Source: Gordonia sp. SID5947 (GTDB taxonomy: Bacteria; Actinomycetota; Actinomycetes; Mycobacteriales; Mycobacteriaceae). From it: DNA of 64,000 nt. Shown here piece by piece: positions 41,837-51,994 of this stretch. The DNA lies in NCBI RefSeq assembly GCF_009862785.1, contig NZ_WWHU01000002.1, forward strand, positions 1 through 64,000. The letters are read 5' to 3'. The notes beneath the pieces were generated by a model. It saw nothing but the letters and a program-made list of their open reading frames with translations. It was not told the origin of the DNA and made no database searches. A program made the translations under genes and the position numbers. Within the stretch, counting starts at the first letter, position 1. Each line of letters begins with the position of its first letter.

Positions 41837-43659
41837 TGGCCCGCCTTGGTGGGCATGTCGGCGAGCCGGGTGGTGACGTCGCCGGTGGCGCGGATGCGGT
41901 TGAACAGGTCAGCGGAGGCTTCGGCTGCGTGGGCTAGGTCGGGGCGATCCCAGACTTGCGGCAGGGTCAGCATGATCGGTTTGGTCCCGCGGTAGATCAT
42001 CAACGCTTGGTCCTCTTCCATTTCCCGGATCTCGTCGACACTGAGAACTGCCTTTTCCCGAATGTCGTGCGGGTCGGGGCTCATACGTTCGTAGCGGGTG
42101 CCGAACAGCCGTGATAGTGAGTCCAGTTCCTGCTGGTCGCCGAGGCCGGGCAGGATGATCCGGTTGGGCGCGTTGATGGTGAACTCCTGGCCGGCGGTCT
42201 GCCCCCACCGCTTGATGTTCTGTAACCGGTTGTGGGCGAACGCCCAGATGGATATTCCGCGCCCACCACTGTCGGTCATCTTGTCGGGCAGGTGCGGGAT
42301 GGGGGCGATGTTGTTCACCTCGTCGAGGACGAGGCGGGCGGGAACCGCTAGGCGGTTGTTGGGTTCGCGCTGGGATTGGCGGTCGAGGATGCGGTACACC
42401 TCAGCGGTCAGCGCCGACACGATCGGAGCAACCTTCTTCTGCTCTGACTTGCACGCCAGGTAGAGAGTGTTGGCCCCGCCGAGCACGAACGATTCGAGGT
42501 CGATCGACTCGTGACGGGGAACATCGACCATCCGGGCGATCGACGGATCAGCGAGCGGGTCGAGCAGCATGGAGGCGGTCCCGAACACGTCGTCGGTGGA
42601 TTCGGATTGGTTGTTGGCCACCGACTTGAGGTCGTTGGCCCAGTCGGCGTACACGCCATGCAGGATCTCGTAGGCCGGTTTCCACTGTTTGAGGTTGACC
42701 CACGACCGCACCGTCATCAGCCCCTGGTTGTCGAGGGCTGCGGCCATCATGAAGCATCGGATGACCGTCGCCGCGCGAACCTCCCAGAAACTGCTGTTAC
42801 GCACCCCTTCCATCGGCGAGGCCTGGACGAGCGCCGCCGCGCGCTCGATCGCGGTTTCGGGCTCTTCACATCCGGCCAGCATCGCCCACCGCAACGGCTT
42901 GGGCCATCCGGTCAGCCCGGTCGGATCGAACACCTCGACGTCGCCGACCTCTTTGCGTTCGCCGATGGTCGCGGCGATCATGTCCACTTTGGTTGTGGTG
43001 GCCGCCAGGAAACCGGGTGCATCCCAACAGCGTTGCACCGCGATACGCCAGGTCTTACCGGCCCCGGTGGGGCCCTCACAAATGGTGCAGTCGCGGTGCT
43101 GCACATAGACCGGTTCGCGACGGCCGCGCAGCTCGCCGACGTAGATCGCCGCTTCGGCCGGATCAATGTCGCGGGTCTTGACCCCGTCGTAGGTGACATT
43201 GCCGCGCCGCGCCCGCATCACGGCCGCCGCTTCGGTCAAGTTGGCCGCGGCGAGGTCAGTGGCGGTGGCCAGGCCACGCTCTTTGGCTTCGGCGCGGGCA
43301 CGGCGAGTGTCGATGAACGCCCACACCTTCCACGCCAGCACACCGACCGCGGCGACCAGCACTGCAAAGCACACCCAGAACAGCCACCCCGACCCGGCGG
43401 CGGTGTCACCCGGCCAGGCCGCTGCGGGGTTCGATGGACTGGTGATCGTGGCCTTGAGACCGGCGAACAGCGCCGGATCATCGCCACTGGGCCACGCCCA
43501 TCCGTGCCCAGCCAGCAGCCCGGAAAGTGCGCCGGCCACTGACACCACGCATCCGAGGGTGGCGATCGCGACGACACCGCCGATGATCAGGGTGGCCGCG
43601 GTTGAGTCGGTACCGTCCTGGGTGGCTGAGCGTGTACCGCGATATCCGCTAGTTGCCAT
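41833..43659 (-). CDS. VirD4/TraG-type coupling ATPase
   Basis: The 608-residue protein has two N-terminal transmembrane helices (about residues 22-50 and 90-112) and then a RecA-like ATPase. The Walker A is CEGPTGAGKT (residues 195-203) and the Walker B region LVLDEVNNIAPIPHLPDKMT, followed by GISIWAFAHNRLQNIKRWGQ. This is the coupling protein that would dock the relaxase-DNA complex, and possibly the Fic protein, to the secretion channel. It overlaps the DUF1173 gene upstream by 11 bases. The length and order (membrane anchor, then ATPase without a large all-alpha tail) fit the actinobacterial TraG/TcpA types. Confidence 0.9.
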   Translation of the reverse strand: MATSGYRGTRSATQDGTDSTAATLIIGGVVAIATLGCVVSVAGALSGLLAGHGWAWPSGDDPALFAGLKATITSPSNPAAAWPGDTAAGSGWLFWVCFAVLVAAVGVLAWKVWAFIDTRRARAEAKERGLATATDLAAANLTEAAAVMRARRGNVTYDGVKTRDIDPAEAAIYVGELRGRREPVYVQHRDCTICEGPTGAGKTWRIAVQRCWDAPGFLAATTTKVDMIAATIGERKEVGDVEVFDPTGLTGWPKPLRWAMLAGCEEPETAIERAAALVQASPMEGVRNSSFWEVRAATVIRCFMMAAALDNQGLMTVRSWVNLKQWKPAYEILHGVYADWANDLKSVANNQSESTDDVFGTASMLLDPLADPSIARMVDVPRHESIDLESFVLGGANTLYLACKSEQKKVAPIVSALTAEVYRILDRQSQREPNNRLAVPARLVLDEVNNIAPIPHLPDKMTDSGGRGISIWAFAHNRLQNIKRWGQTAGQEFTINAPNRIILPGLGDQQELDSLSRLFGTRYERMSPDPHDIREKAVLSVDEIREMEEDQALMIYRGTKPIMLTLPQVWDRPDLAHAAEASADLFNRIRATGDVTTRLADMPTKAGQ

Positions 43660-44914
43660 GGTGTGTCGGGCCTTTCGGTTGGTGCCGAGCGGGTAGCTCG
43701 GGCATCTCCAGATCGGTGTTCCATTCCCACGCGCTCATCCCCGCCAGCTCCGCCGTCAGCAGCTCACGCCCACTGATGTCACCGCTGTCGGCGCCATCAT
43801 CGGCGGCGGGGTCAGCGCCGGCGGGTTCCTCGTCGAGGATGAACGCTGCGGTCGGGGCCTCGGTGTCGGAGAACACCAGCGCGGCCGAGTGGTCGGCCGC
43901 TGACAGGTTGTAGCGCAGACACACTCGAAACCGCCGCGATTGCTCGACCGCGGCACCGATCAGCAGCCTGGACGCCGATGACTCCAGCGGGAGCCAGTTC
44001 CGGTCGGTGAGCATAAACGCGATCTCCTGGACCACTGCCATGCCGGCGGTATTGACCAGAAAGGTGGCGATCACCATCAGATGCGCCGTGTCGTCGCCGG
44101 CCCAGCCGTCGAGGTCGGCACGAAACCGCTTCTGCAGTCGACGATGCACGTCGGCGTCGAGAAGAAAGGACGTGTCGGGCAGATGTTTGATGACCAGCTT
44201 GTGGAAGAACCGGGTCTCCTCGATCGCCTTGACCTCACCGATCACCACCATGAGTGGGGTCGGCTTGCCGGGCTTGGCCTGCGCTGCCTTCCACGCCGCG
44301 TGACGGCGCGAACTCAGCTGCGCCTTGTGGTCTGGGTCGAAGGGCTCTGGGATGAATAGTTTGCGGCCCAGCGGTTGGCGTTTGGCCTGCTTGTTGTGCC
44401 CAGCCTGACGCAGATGCCAACTGACTACCCGCCAGTTGCGGCGGCCAGCCATGCGTGGTGACCAGGTCGTCAAAGCTGCTTCGTCCCATAGGTAATGCAA
44501 CAGGGCACGCAGCGTGAGCTTGTGCCCGTCGGCGACGACCGTGTCGGCCTCGGCCTCGCCGGTGACCTCCGGTGCCGTGCGCCCGACGCCTTTGGACAGA
44601 GAGAATCCGAACCGCAAGGTCGTGGTGCCGTCCTCGGGGTTATCGGTGATCGCATCACCGATCACCTGGCCTAGCCCCGACAACGCTGCGGGCGGTTGCC
44701 ACGACCCGCAACCTGCGTCATGGGCGGCCCCGGAGTTGGGCATGCGTTTGACGATGAACCCACTGCCCGTCGCGGCGACGTACATCGGCACACCTGGTGT
44801 GCGACATCCACACAGCGGGCGCGCGTGGCGGGTATGTGCGTCAGCCAAGGTCTGTTGGGTGGTGGTGTCACTCATGGCGCCCAGTGGTGTGCCGTCGAGC
44901 GTGAGGTTACTCAT
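43649..44914 (-). CDS. DUF1173-family protein
   Basis: A 421-residue protein with the DUF1173 hallmarks: CGCRTPGVPMYVA, then FIVKRMPNSGAAHDAGCGSW and LTLRALLHYLWDEAALTTWS. HKAQLSSRRHAAWKAA follows, and later a C-terminal beta domain (FRVCLRYNLSAADHSAALVF). The paired Cys and His may bind zinc. DUF1173 genes are typical neighbours of plasmid transfer ATPase genes; their role is unknown. The gene overlaps the coupling-protein start, indicating tight co-expression. Confidence 0.75.
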   Translation of the reverse strand: MSNLTLDGTPLGAMSDTTTQQTLADAHTRHARPLCGCRTPGVPMYVAATGSGFIVKRMPNSGAAHDAGCGSWQPPAALSGLGQVIGDAITDNPEDGTTTLRFGFSLSKGVGRTAPEVTGEAEADTVVADGHKLTLRALLHYLWDEAALTTWSPRMAGRRNWRVVSWHLRQAGHNKQAKRQPLGRKLFIPEPFDPDHKAQLSSRRHAAWKAAQAKPGKPTPLMVVIGEVKAIEETRFFHKLVIKHLPDTSFLLDADVHRRLQKRFRADLDGWAGDDTAHLMVIATFLVNTAGMAVVQEIAFMLTDRNWLPLESSASRLLIGAAVEQSRRFRVCLRYNLSAADHSAALVFSDTEAPTAAFILDEEPAGADPAADDGADSGDISGRELLTAELAGMSAWEWNTDLEMPELPARHQPKGPTHHGN

Positions 44915-44939
44915 TCGGGTCGTCCTCTCCCGAGGTGTC

Positions 44940-45602
44940 CTAGTAGCGGGCTGGGTCGGTGGTTGAGAGTCGGGTGTAGCCGGTGGTGATAACGCCGATG
45001 ACGGCGATGACCACGGCGACCAGGAACGCGGGGCCCAGGGTGGCTTGCCAGGGGCCGGAGGCGTAGGTGATCACGAAGCCGATGGCCGCGACGAGGGCGG
45101 CGATGGCGGTGAAGAACATGCTGGTGCGGTTGGTGATCTTCAAGAGCAGCCACATGATTCCGGCGGCGACGATGGCGGCGGCGGCCGAGAGCCATGCAGC
45201 GGTCGACGCGGTGAGCGCGGGGCGGGACAAGGCGTGTTCGATCCAGTAGGCGGCCGGCACCCACCGCGTGGTGACGATATTGATCAGCAGCACACCCAGG
45301 TAGCCGACGAGTGCTGCGGTGATGGCGGTGAACGCGGCGCTGCCGACGTAACGGGTCAGGTCGACGCCCGGGTCAAAGCTGCGGTGCTTGCGCTCGGTGG
45401 GGATCTCGGAGCGCTGGGTGTGGCCACCTGTTGGTGGTGCGGAGCCGGTGCCAGTGGGGTCGGTGTCGGGATAGTAGTTCAGCGGTGAGGGCTCAGAATA
45501 GGCAGCTGTGGCCGGCCGCTGGCCGTCGCCCTGTTGCGAGTAGGCCCAGCTGCGTTCGGGAGGGTCCCCAGGTAGGTGGGCGGTGGGATCGTGGGTGTTC
45601 AT
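44940..45602 (-). CDS. Polytopic membrane protein of the transfer operon
   Basis: From the ATG at 45602 (RBS AGAGGAGA) the 220-residue protein has about 90 hydrophilic, Pro/Tyr-rich residues (HDPTAHLPGDPPERSWAYSQ). Four or five transmembrane helices follow: AFTAITAALVGYLGVLLINI, AAAAIVAAGIMWLLLKI, MFFTAIAALVAAIGFVITYA and LVAVVIAVIGVITTGY. No family is recognised. It lies between the VirB4-like ATPase and DUF1173 genes and probably forms part of the membrane complex. Confidence 0.65.
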   Translation of the reverse strand: MNTHDPTAHLPGDPPERSWAYSQQGDGQRPATAAYSEPSPLNYYPDTDPTGTGSAPPTGGHTQRSEIPTERKHRSFDPGVDLTRYVGSAAFTAITAALVGYLGVLLINIVTTRWVPAAYWIEHALSRPALTASTAAWLSAAAAIVAAGIMWLLLKITNRTSMFFTAIAALVAAIGFVITYASGPWQATLGPAFLVAVVIAVIGVITTGYTRLSTTDPARY

Positions 45603-45627
45603 GATGGGTTGATCTCCTCTCTGTGGT

Positions 45628-47252
45628 TTAGGTGGTGCCTTCGAGGACGTTGTCGGTGTTGGTGAGGTCGGCCTCGATACGCGAACGCACATGCTGCATG
45701 AGGATCGGGTCGCGGCCCTTCATCCACACAAGGCATTGGCCCCGGTGGAGTTGGGTAAGAACGTCTTTGGTCTCTGGCGGCAGGTGATACATCTGGCACA
45801 CCTCGCGGGCGTCGTCGTCACGGCCCTGCCGGTAGAGCAGGGCGATGTCGGATTCCTGCATCAATGCCCGCGAGGGTGAATCGCGAGCATGGTCGGAGAG
45901 GTGGTGAAACGCTGACCAGGTCGAAAGGCCGAGACCGCGAGAGAGTTTCATGTTGCCGCGCGCCACGACACCGGTTGATCCCTCACCGAGGAACCACCCT
46001 TCCTCGAAGATCGCGATGGTCTGCTTGCGGTCGGCTGCGCGTGCAGCCAGCCGATTGGCCAGCCAGGTTTGCGCGGTGGTCATGACCACTCGCAGACCGG
46101 GGCCTTGTTCGGGCAGCGCGGACAGGTCGAAGTGGACGAACGGATGGTTGAGCGCTTCGTGCACTTCGGGGCTGGTGGGTTGGTCGACGAGGCCGCGCAG
46201 AGCCCCGTCGACGAGTTCGAGGATGGCCAGACCGGGGGCGACTCCCCACTCGAGAGAGCGATGGGCCCAGCGTTTGCCGAAGTAGGTGAAGTCGCCCAGG
46301 TCGGCGCGCACGGATTCGGGGAGATCCTCGCCTCGACGAACGTAGTCCAAGGCCTGTTCGGACTTTCCGGAGACACCGTCGAGGAGTTGACCGGCGACGT
46401 CGACGAGGAGCGGCTCGGTTCCCGCCGCCGCCGCGCGGGCGTTGACGGTGGACAGAGCTAGACGCACCGCAGCCTTTTCCGGCTGGCTCAGTGGCCGCTC
46501 CATCGCGTCGCGCAGCACTGCCAGGAGCAGGAGTTCTTGCCCGGCGGGCACCACCCCGGGCACGCCTCCGGTGTGGCGGCCGTCGGTGGAGATGGCGGGG
46601 TCGAGCAGGTTCAGCGATGCCCCGCCGCCGCCGGCTCGGAAGGTCACTGATGGGACGCCGAGTTCGTCGGCGATGACGCCGTATTCGCCGCGGCCGCCCT
46701 GGCGTTTCTTGTCGAAAGCGACGATCTGGCGGTTGAGTATCAGCTGCCGGTACAGCCCAGACGTTTTGAGGATCGATGATTTCGACGAGCCGATGTCACC
46801 GATGGCGCACACGTTGACGCCGTCGATGACGCGTTCGCGGTAGAGCTCGAACGGGTCCAGCCGTACAGCGGCCTGGCCCATCAGGTTGCGCCCGGCCAGT
46901 AGGCCGCCATGTTGCACTGGTTGGCGGGTGGTGGCCAGGTTGAGTGCTTCGGCTTGTCGGGTGGTCGACCACGCCCCGGCTGGGCGATCCTCGTACCATC
47001 CCCATTTGTCAAGCCACCGTAGGCGTTCGGGAGGTTCGCGGCGAAGCGCAACTGCCCCAGAGCTGCTCGGGAGTTCGGCATAGCCGTCGTCGTCGGTGAG
47101 GTCGCGCGTGGGTGGCTCCCACGTGCTCTCCGCCGGTGCGGATTCTTCGCGGCCAAGTACCCATCGCCACCAGTGCTGCAGTTGTTGACTGCGGCTTGGG
47201 GGCCGTTCTTGATGTCCGCGAGGACTTCGTCTGGTCCGCGAACGATGGTCAT
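45628..47252 (-). CDS. VirB4-like secretion ATPase, C-terminal type (frameshifted near the start)
   Basis: The start ATG at 47252 gives TIVRGPDEVLADIKNGP. The frame breaks at the G5 run at 47198-47202 and continues SRSQQLQHWWRWVLGREESA. One added base gives about 540 residues. A variant P-loop, GDIGSSKS, is at corrected residues 152-159, followed by SILKTSGLYRQLILNRQIVA and AFDKKRQGGRGEYGVIADEL. The Walker B region is KQTIAIFEEGWFLGEG, and DIALLYRQGRDDDAREVCQM is typical of VirB4/TraC ATPases. The N-terminal VirB4 domain seems to be on the neighbouring SCO6880-type protein, so the two together equal one VirB4. It would energise channel assembly. Confidence 0.8.
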
Positions 47253-47309
47253 CGCCGGTGGTCCTCTCGTTTGCTAGCTGAGCTAGTCGAGCTATTGGGG
47301 TTGGGCATG

Positions 47310-48935
47310 TCAGCGGGTGTAGCGGGTGGTGGCCAGGCCGCGACCCATCGGGAGGGTCCAGAACATGGCGATGTCGTGGTCGCCTTTGCGCCAGCGCAAT
47401 TCGGTGATGGCGGACTCGTCGGCGGCGGCGGCCACGCGGGCGCACGCGCGGTCACAGTCGTCGGGATCGCGGCCGGTGACCGACACTGACATCGACCAGA
47501 TCACGCCGTGATAGCCCGATCCTTCCTTGAGGTCCTGGGCGCGGCGGGCGGATGCATCGGCCATCACTTCGGAGGTGCCGTCGCTGATGCGGCCCCGCTG
47601 CTCGGCTTCCAGCGCGGCGGCGGCATCACTGGTGCGGTGTTTCTTGGCGACTTGGCGGGCGCGGTCGGCGGGCACGAAGTCCATGCGCACGGCCAGAGTG
47701 CGGATGGTGGGACTCGGCGGCACACCTTCGGTGGGGTCCCCCTCGTCGGGTTCGACACCGGTGAGCATCGGTGCGAGCCACGCCGGTCCCAGCGGCACCG
47801 GTGCGACTTTGCCCGGTGGCACGGTCGCCACCCGGGTGTGCCAGGCCACCGCCTCGGGATCGTCGGGGTCGGCGCGAACGACGATCGCCTCAGGGGTGCC
47901 CACATAGGACGGGAAACAGGTCTCCCACCGAACACCTTCGTGCTGATCGAGCGGGTAGGTCGGGTTGATGAATGATCGAAACACCGAGCACGCTCGCTGT
48001 TCGCCGAGCACATCGACGCGACCGTAGCCGCTGGCCTGTAGGGCGCGCTGAATGTTGGCGACTTCGTCACGGATCACCAGAGCCACACCGCCTTCCACTG
48101 CGGCGCCTTTGCTGCCGGCCAGGCGGGCGGCCTGTTTCATCAGGGCCGGTGTCTCGCCGATGCAGACGGCGATATAGCAGCGGTGATCTTCGGCGTAGGG
48201 CCGGATGTCATCGATGAGCTCGCCGTAGGAGATGATCGGGCCGCGTAGCCGTTCGGCCAGCGCGGGGTCGAGCGCGGCGACCCGCTCGGTGATCCATGCT
48301 TCGTGCGGGTTGAGATCCGAGGGCACGCTACGCGAGACCATTTGCAGGCTTTTGACATGTGAGGTGCGGCGCGCGCACACGTTGTACACCGATTCGCTCA
48401 GTGCCTGTTGGTTCTGTGCCCACGTGTTGTCCGAGCGCAGCCCTTCGGCCAGCCCCTGTACCGAGAGGACCAGCGAAAAGTAGTTCGCCTCACCGGGATT
48501 GTGGTGCCAGAGGATGAACATGTCATCGAGTCCGGTGCCGGTGAGATCCAGCGGTTCGACTTTGCCCAGCGGCACTGGACGCAGCCAGCCTGGGTCGATG
48601 TCGGGGTTGCCGTAGTCGGGGTCGTCGACACCGATGAACAGGTGCTCACCGCGGCGACGACGTCGGCGCTCGTGCCGGTGATGCAATCGGCGACCGGCGA
48701 TCGACCCGCCGCCGAAGTCGATCACCGCCGCGATGGTGCCGGGGATGAGCACCACGGCCACTATCAACCCGATCAGGCCGAGAGTGACCATCGCCACCAG
48801 AGTGAGCAGCAACGAGGTGACCAGAGCCAGTTTCGCGGGGAACGACACCCCGCCGACATAACGGCTGGCCACCTCGCCGCCCAGGATCGCGGTGCGCACA
48901 CTGTCGCGTTGTGCGTCGGCAATATCGATCGTCAT
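47310..48935 (-). CDS. SCO6880-family protein (PrgI-like helices plus VirB4 N-terminal domain)
   Basis: The 541-residue protein begins with a short soluble segment and two hydrophobic helices (AKLALVTSLLLTLVAMVTLG and LIGLIVAVVLIPGTIAAVID), like PrgI-type membrane components. A large domain follows with FILWHHNPGEANYFSLVLSV and QALSESVYNVCARRTSHVKS, resembling the N-terminal domain of VirB4/CagE proteins. The end is WRKGDHDIAMFWTLPMGRGL. Members of the SCO6880 family accompany a separate ATPase in actinobacterial type IV systems, as they do here with the gene at 45628-47252. It probably anchors that ATPase at the membrane. Confidence 0.75.
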   Translation of the reverse strand: MTIDIADAQRDSVRTAILGGEVASRYVGGVSFPAKLALVTSLLLTLVAMVTLGLIGLIVAVVLIPGTIAAVIDFGGGSIAGRRLHHRHERRRRRRGEHLFIGVDDPDYGNPDIDPGWLRPVPLGKVEPLDLTGTGLDDMFILWHHNPGEANYFSLVLSVQGLAEGLRSDNTWAQNQQALSESVYNVCARRTSHVKSLQMVSRSVPSDLNPHEAWITERVAALDPALAERLRGPIISYGELIDDIRPYAEDHRCYIAVCIGETPALMKQAARLAGSKGAAVEGGVALVIRDEVANIQRALQASGYGRVDVLGEQRACSVFRSFINPTYPLDQHEGVRWETCFPSYVGTPEAIVVRADPDDPEAVAWHTRVATVPPGKVAPVPLGPAWLAPMLTGVEPDEGDPTEGVPPSPTIRTLAVRMDFVPADRARQVAKKHRTSDAAAALEAEQRGRISDGTSEVMADASARRAQDLKEGSGYHGVIWSMSVSVTGRDPDDCDRACARVAAAADESAITELRWRKGDHDIAMFWTLPMGRGLATTRYTR

Positions 48936-48950
48936 CAGTGACTCCCCTGG

Positions 48951-51179
48951 TTATGAGTTATTTGCGGTCGGAGCGGAATTCGCGGCGACACCATGGGCGC
49001 GTTGTGAGGCGTTGATTGCCCCCGCGCGGGTTCCTGCCGCCGCGCCGGCTTTGGCCATTCCGCCGGCGATGTGGCCGCCCTTGCCCGCCGCTGAGGCCAG
49101 CCGCGCCGCGGTTGCAGTGACCGGGCCACCGGCGGTCGCGGCACCTTTGAGGGCGGTGCCGCCGGCATGCATCACCGCGCTCCCGCCCGCGGCGTGCGCG
49201 CCGCCCGGGGAGCCGGAGCCGTGATGTGAGGTTGCGGCTGCGTGATGAGCCCCCTGTCCCCCGCCGCCGACTCCGGCAGCCGAGCCGCCACCGGAGTCGC
49301 GGCCGGCCCCGGAGTGACTGGCCCGCACGGCGCCACCCATGCCGGCGCCGACGGTCTGTCCGGCTCCGCCGCCGCTGTCGCCCATGCGGTCGGCGTCCTC
49401 ACCGTTGGGTAGCAGCGGTGACCACTTGAGTAGCGAGAAGGGGGCTATGCCGACGACGAAGAACGCCAGAGAGCACAGCGCCAGGGAACCCCAGGCAGCG
49501 ATCTTGCCGTCACCCGTGGTGGATTCGGCGGCCGACCAATTGATGACCTGGATGATGACTGCCAGCGCTATGAACAGCAGCGGCGTGGACAGGATCAGCG
49601 ACACCAGCATCATCGGCACCCGCAAGGCTTTGCGCCGCCAGGTCGGGTGCACGAACATGCCGTAGCCGATTGCACACGCCACGCACGCCAACGGGACACC
49701 GATCTGATGCATGAGTAGCCCGAGGAACAGCGCGAACGCGCCGAAGGCCAGTATGCCGAACCCGATGATGGCGCCGACCGCACCGCCGACCAGGGTTTCG
49801 TTGGTCAGTCCACCGAGCATCGTGGATACGTTGTTGACGACCTCGTCCATCGAGGTGCCCATCATCTGCGCGATCAGCACCGTCACCGCCTTGGCCAGAC
49901 TTTGCAGCATCCACGCGATCATGGGGGTGTACATCATCGCGGCGATCGCGGTGGGCAGATAGCCCAGGGTGTCTTTGGCCAGGGCGTTGGCGCCGCCGGA
50001 TCGGGCTGCGCGCACCGTGGCAAGGATGAACATCACCGCCAGCACGGCCAACCCCAAACCAATGCTCATCGCATACCACTTGAGGAACCAGGGTTGGCGC
50101 AGGTCGAAATCACCGACGGTGGCCAGTCCGGGGAGCACGGTGGTGGTCATGTCGATCGCGGCCTGCTTGAAGTTGTTGGCCCACTCCTCGGGAAGCCCGT
50201 CGGCGTTTTCGAAGAACTCTTTGATCTTGCCGCCGGTCTGGCCCCACAACATCGACCATCCTGACGAGAACGCTGTCCCGGCCAGCAGGGCTGGGTTGGA
50301 CCACATCGTGGCGAGGGTGGCCACGCGCAACGCGGGCCTGGCGGCCGCGCTGGCGCGGTCGCCGAAGCTCTTGTTTTGGTCGATCCAGTTCTGGGTGCCC
50401 CGGAAAAGCCGCCCGACACCGGAGTTCCACTGTGTGCATCGGGCGATGTCGCTCTGATTGGTGGTCTTGGTGCAGTCCAGGAAGAACGCATGCATGCAGT
50501 ACCAGATGCCGTCGGCCTCGTCGTTCTTGCACGGCTCACGGATTGCCTTCTCTACGTCGCCGTTACCGGCTGCCATGGCTTTGATCGATCCTTCATCGGG
50601 TTTGTCGGCGAACTCGAAACCCCACGCGCTGATCGACTTGGTCGACCACCGTGCCAGATCGTCGGCGCACACGGGTTCGGTGGAGGGATAGTCCTCGGTC
50701 TTATCGGTTGGGTAGCTCGGGTCGAGCCATCCGTTGTCGCGGCTGGGGCGAAAACCGTTGCGCATCTGACGTTTCGCATCATCTGCGGACCGAATTGCTG
50801 GACTCAGCTCGTCGTTGTCCTTGTAGCGGTCGGCGAGCTGTTTGGCCCGATCATCCTCCCCTCGACTCCAAAAGAGCAGTTCGGGCTCGGCGGGGAACGT
50901 CGCTGCCAGATATGCGGCGAAGTCCCCACCTCGATTGGCGCACGCACCTTTGAACCACGATGCACTCTTGAACTCGTCGGTACCGGCCACGAGTTGTTTG
51001 AGTGGTGCGGGAAAACCAGCGGGCAGAAACTTGCCGTTGGTCTGTATCTGGCCGGACTGTCCGCTGGTCTGAACGTCGTCGTCGGCGGCAGCCGAGCCCA
51101 ACCCGGCTCCGCTGGCCAGGATGGCAAGCACCAGTGCGACGATCAGTGCGGCCCGGATCGAGATTCGCGTGCGCCCCAC
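48951..51179 (-). CDS. TrbL/VirB6-like polytopic channel protein (742 residues)
   Basis: A signal sequence (ALIVALVLAILASGAGLGSA) precedes an extracytoplasmic domain of about 330 residues with several Cys. Six or more transmembrane helices follow (for example LGLAVLAVMFILATVRAA, FGILAFGAFALFLGLLMHQI, VPMMLVSLILSTPLLFIALA). The tail is a Gly/Ala/Ser/His-rich low-complexity stretch. Size, topology and operon position match the SCO6881/TrbL/VirB6 proteins that line the inner-membrane channel. The large secreted domain at the N-terminus is unusual compared with VirB6, and may contact cell-wall components. Confidence 0.75.
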   Translation of the reverse strand: MGRTRISIRAALIVALVLAILASGAGLGSAAADDDVQTSGQSGQIQTNGKFLPAGFPAPLKQLVAGTDEFKSASWFKGACANRGGDFAAYLAATFPAEPELLFWSRGEDDRAKQLADRYKDNDELSPAIRSADDAKRQMRNGFRPSRDNGWLDPSYPTDKTEDYPSTEPVCADDLARWSTKSISAWGFEFADKPDEGSIKAMAAGNGDVEKAIREPCKNDEADGIWYCMHAFFLDCTKTTNQSDIARCTQWNSGVGRLFRGTQNWIDQNKSFGDRASAAARPALRVATLATMWSNPALLAGTAFSSGWSMLWGQTGGKIKEFFENADGLPEEWANNFKQAAIDMTTTVLPGLATVGDFDLRQPWFLKWYAMSIGLGLAVLAVMFILATVRAARSGGANALAKDTLGYLPTAIAAMMYTPMIAWMLQSLAKAVTVLIAQMMGTSMDEVVNNVSTMLGGLTNETLVGGAVGAIIGFGILAFGAFALFLGLLMHQIGVPLACVACAIGYGMFVHPTWRRKALRVPMMLVSLILSTPLLFIALAVIIQVINWSAAESTTGDGKIAAWGSLALCSLAFFVVGIAPFSLLKWSPLLPNGEDADRMGDSGGGAGQTVGAGMGGAVRASHSGAGRDSGGGSAAGVGGGGQGAHHAAATSHHGSGSPGGAHAAGGSAVMHAGGTALKGAATAGGPVTATAARLASAAGKGGHIAGGMAKAGAAAGTRAGAINASQRAHGVAANSAPTANNS

Positions 51180-51200
51180 GATTGGCCCTCCTGCCCTGTG

Positions 51201-51971
51201 TTAGTTGACGAAGAAGCTGTAGTAGCCGCTCATTGCCGTTTTCGACAGCGCCGCATCAGCTTCGGGGAAGGTCGCTTCTTCCGGATTCGGGCCGGCCTGA
51301 AACTGCCAGTCGATGGCCTTCCAGTCGTTGTCAAACCACCCCAACGTGACCGTGGTCGTGGTCCACAGCGTCAGCACGCCGACCTTGCCGGCGTCATTGA
51401 CCGGGGCCTGCGAGGCGCCCACTGACCACACCGCGACGGTGGCTCGGTCGTCGGTGTAGTTCGGGACGGTCACCATGGCCGGGGCGGAGTTGAACACCGA
51501 GCGGTCCTCAGCCCGGCCCGACGCCACCGCAAGCACCTGAGTCAAGGCCTCGCTCGGTTCCGGACCGACGGCGATGTCTTTGAGCTTGTCGCCGCTGACC
51601 TTGCCGTCGCGGGCCTGATCGACCGACTGGGCGAAGTTGACCGCCGCTGTGGCCGCACCCGGTTTGTCGTGGGTGTACTTGGCCGGAATGCCGGCCACGA
51701 TCGAGGCCGGTCCGTGGGCCGAACCGATACCGGAACTGGTGACGTCAGTGGCACTCTCGTCATCGCCGGAACCGCCGCACGCCGCCGCGACGCCAAAGAT
51801 CAGCAGAATGATCACCAACAGTGCTGCGGCACCGATCAGCACACGCTTGGTACCGAACACTGATCCCGGTGAGCGCCACGCTCCATCCGGCGGGGGTGGC
51901 CCTCCCTGCTGTGTCGACGGGGACGCGGAGACCGCGCTGTAGTTGGGGGTACTGGACTTCCTGGGGCTCAT
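51201..51971 (-). CDS. Bitopic transfer protein, VirB8/TcpC-like
   Basis: The 256-residue protein has a Pro/Ser-rich cytoplasmic N-terminus, one transmembrane helix at about residues 47-63 (LIGAAALLVIILLIFGVAAA) and an extracytoplasmic domain. The latter includes TAAVNFAQSVDQARDGKVSG and ATVAVWSVGASQAPVNDAGK, then VGVLTLWTTTTVTLGWFDND and WKAIDWQF. This NTF2-like pattern of strands is typical of VirB8/TcpC-type components of Gram-positive secretion channels. It overlaps no gene, but is only 21 bases from the TrbL-like gene. Confidence 0.65.
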   Translation of the reverse strand: MSPRKSSTPNYSAVSASPSTQQGGPPPPDGAWRSPGSVFGTKRVLIGAAALLVIILLIFGVAAACGGSGDDESATDVTSSGIGSAHGPASIVAGIPAKYTHDKPGAATAAVNFAQSVDQARDGKVSGDKLKDIAVGPEPSEALTQVLAVASGRAEDRSVFNSAPAMVTVPNYTDDRATVAVWSVGASQAPVNDAGKVGVLTLWTTTTVTLGWFDNDWKAIDWQFQAGPNPEEATFPEADAALSKTAMSGYYSFFVN

Positions 51972-51994
51972 GAGGATTGCCTTTCGTTCGTTGC

